From: Hyphomicrobiaceae bacterium
Lineage (GTDB): Bacteria; Pseudomonadota; Alphaproteobacteria; Rhizobiales; Methyloligellaceae
Assembly (NCBI GenBank): GCA_028066055.1
Contig: JALCBY010000011.1
Location: 3,366 to 38,413 of the forward strand
Direction: 5' to 3'
Length of the DNA: 35,048 nucleotides
Below are positions 34,082 through 35,048 of this stretch, one piece after another. The notes beneath the pieces are model-generated. The model was given only the letters and a program-made list of their open reading frames with translations. It ran no database searches and was not told where the DNA came from. A program made the translations under genes and the position numbers. The first letter of the stretch is position 1; each line of letters starts with the position of its first letter.

Positions 34082-34522
34082 TCAGTGAACCGCTGTTTCG
34101 CCCTCCAGCGCATGCCGGGCATCGGACTGAATGCGTTCGACCATGGATACGAACCCGTTTGAACGCTGTGGCGTCAGATGTTCACCGAGGCCGAGATTGC
34201 TGAAGATAGCTTGGGCATCGGTATTGAGTATTTCCGCCGCCGGCTTGCCGGAATAGATCGCAAAAAGAATTGCAATCAGGCCGCGAACGATCAGCGCGTC
34301 GCTATCACCTATGAAAGTGAGGCGTGGGCCCTTGTCCGAGCCATTGGGTTCGACCTTCGTTGCAAGCCAAACCTGACTGACGCAGCCCTGGACCTTATTG
34401 GCATCGGACCGGTCCGCGTCATCGAGCGGTTCGAGCGTGCGTCCAAGCTCGATAATGTAGCGGTAGCGATCTTCCCATTCGTCCAGGAAGTCGAAGTCAG
34501 AAAGAATGTTCTCAAGGGTCAT
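34082..34522 (-). CDS. sufE: Cysteine desulfuration protein SufE
   Basis: The 146-residue protein accepts persulfide sulfur from the desulfurase SufS and passes it to the SufBCD scaffold in Fe-S cluster assembly. The active cysteine is in the motif KVQGCVSQVWL near residues 43-53. The segments DFDFLDEWEDRYRYIIELG and LFAIYSGKPAAEI match the family. It is separate from any suf operon in this window. The neighbouring DUF5330-like gene on the same strand is a recurrent partner in Hyphomicrobiales. Confidence 0.94.
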   Translation of the reverse strand: MTLENILSDFDFLDEWEDRYRYIIELGRTLEPLDDADRSDANKVQGCVSQVWLATKVEPNGSDKGPRLTFIGDSDALIVRGLIAILFAIYSGKPAAEILNTDAQAIFSNLGLGEHLTPQRSNGFVSMVERIQSDARHALEGETAVH

Positions 34523-34624
34523 GGTTTCGCAGCCTCGGTTGGCTGCATATCACTACCCGATCGAGAGATTTGTGAAAAGCGGTCGACTGCCGATTTGCTG
34601 ACAGGCCCGAAGAGGGACCACACG

Positions 34625-34770
34625 TTCCGGCAAGAAAAGTCACGCACCCCGGGCGGGAAAGGGCAGGGGGAAACGCCCGGGGTGCGTATCAGGCAGGTGT
34701 TAGCTGCCGTTCAACTTGTCGCGTTTCGCCGGGGAACGCACCAGGCGGTCCGTATGGCGAAACCTGTCTC
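34625..34770 (-). ncRNA. Candidate structured RNA or long 3' leader between DUF5330-like gene and sufE
   Basis: The 348-base gap (34523-34870) has no convincing gene but contains three successive inverted repeats. They are GTTTCGCC/GGCGAAAC (34723-34730 with 34756-34763), GGCAG/CTGCC (34692-34696 with 34704-34708), and a perfect 14-bp stem ACGCACCCCGGGCG with its complement (34642-34655 with 34674-34687) enclosing a purine-only-but-one loop. Read on the minus strand the last hairpin is followed by GACTTTTCTTG, a weak T run, as in a terminator. It may be a small RNA or just the 3' region of the upstream gene. No known RNA family was recognised. Confidence 0.35.
34642..34687 (-). terminator. 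GC-rich hairpin, possible terminator of the DUF5330-like transcript
   Basis: The 14-bp perfect stem with an 18-base loop lies about 184 bases past the DUF5330-like stop and 120 bases before sufE. The following minus-strand bases include only four consecutive T residues, so termination efficiency is uncertain. Confidence 0.45.
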
Positions 34771-34870
34771 TTGTCCCTACAGTCGCGAATTCCCGTGACT
34801 GGCCCTTTTCAAACACGAATTCAAAAACTTGTGGCCGCAAACGGCAAAGTGCTGCAAAGGCAAGCGGCAC

Positions 34871-35048
34871 TTAGACCCCTGCGTCGCTGGACGGAGCCGA
34901 CCAGGCCGGGCTCAAATCGTCCTGCGTGAGCGTGTTTTGCGAATCCTGCCGGACGAAAGACGGGCGGCGATCGGACGTGTTTGAAGCGCCCGGCTGGCCG
35001 TTGTTCCCGGCTTTCTCCTGAATGAAGTCCATGACCATCCTGGCGCCA
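34871..35048 (-). CDS. C-terminus of a DUF5330-like protein (partial, 5' end outside window)
   Basis: A minus-strand frame enters from the right edge and ends at TAA 34871, giving 59 residues. It ends in QNTLTQDDLSPAWSAPSS, like the 'DTLTPxDLxPxW' close of DUF5330 proteins, which are small proteins usually next to sufE in Hyphomicrobiales. An upstream stretch RMVMDFIQEKAG may be the end of the folded part, followed by a Ser/Asn/Gln-rich linker. The assignment rests on this terminal motif and on gene order only. Confidence 0.55.
   Translation of the reverse strand, partial: GARMVMDFIQEKAGNNGQPGASNTSDRRPSFVRQDSQNTLTQDDLSPAWSAPSSDAGV

Overview
The window looks like a chromosomal segment of an alphaproteobacterium, most likely a member of the Hyphomicrobiales (Rhizobiales). 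The markers are a MucR/Ros-type single zinc-finger regulator, a rhizobial-type Zn-dependent asparaginase, a Tat-exported TIGR03808-type repeat protein, a PAS_5 (DUF1388-like) protein, and a SufE gene next to the C-terminus of a DUF5330-type protein. Coding density is high. No rRNA, tRNA, insertion sequence, phage gene or CRISPR array was seen.

Layout. 1-1280 (-) is a partial gene of unknown function with a histone-H1-like Lys/Ala/Pro tail, running off the left edge. 1498-5576 (+) holds three small unknown proteins followed by a type I secretion membrane-fusion protein (LapC/HlyD-like) and a LapG-like periplasmic cysteine protease, so this stretch points to adhesin secretion and release. 5701-6720 (+) is an asparaginase. 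6733-15638 (-) is a long same-strand block: an acyl-CoA-dehydrogenase-fold protein with the hallmarks of a 3-sulfinopropanoyl-CoA desulfinase, the two subunits of a heterodimeric methylmalonyl-CoA mutase, a FosA-like metalloenzyme, the mutase chaperone MeaB, a pyroglutamyl-peptidase-like protein and a Tat-exported beta-helix protein. 15814-24524 is mixed housekeeping: DUF4332, a HerA-like ATPase, a peptidoglycan-binding-repeat protein, cytochrome c, Fe-SOD, glutaryl-CoA dehydrogenase, an NHL propeller, oligopeptidase B and MsrB. 24860-32305 (+) is a ten-gene, mostly overlapping operon for an Mrp-type cation/proton antiporter, in the order of the archaeal Mbh/Mrp module and with three NuoL/M/N-like subunits. 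The right end carries mucR behind an AT-rich leader, the PAS_5 protein, sufE, a structured intergenic region and a partial DUF5330-like gene.

How the genes may work together. The desulfinase-like protein would release propionyl-CoA and sulfite from an organosulfur acyl-CoA. MutA, MutB and MeaB would then take the carbon, after carboxylation by an enzyme encoded elsewhere, to succinyl-CoA. This coupling is an inference from gene order. The most noteworthy items are this organosulfur/propionate cluster, the FosA-like gene embedded in it, and the Mrp/Mbh-order antiporter operon whose third large subunit has lost the TM7 lysine and its partner histidine. A hairpin-rich stretch beside sufE may encode or terminate an RNA.
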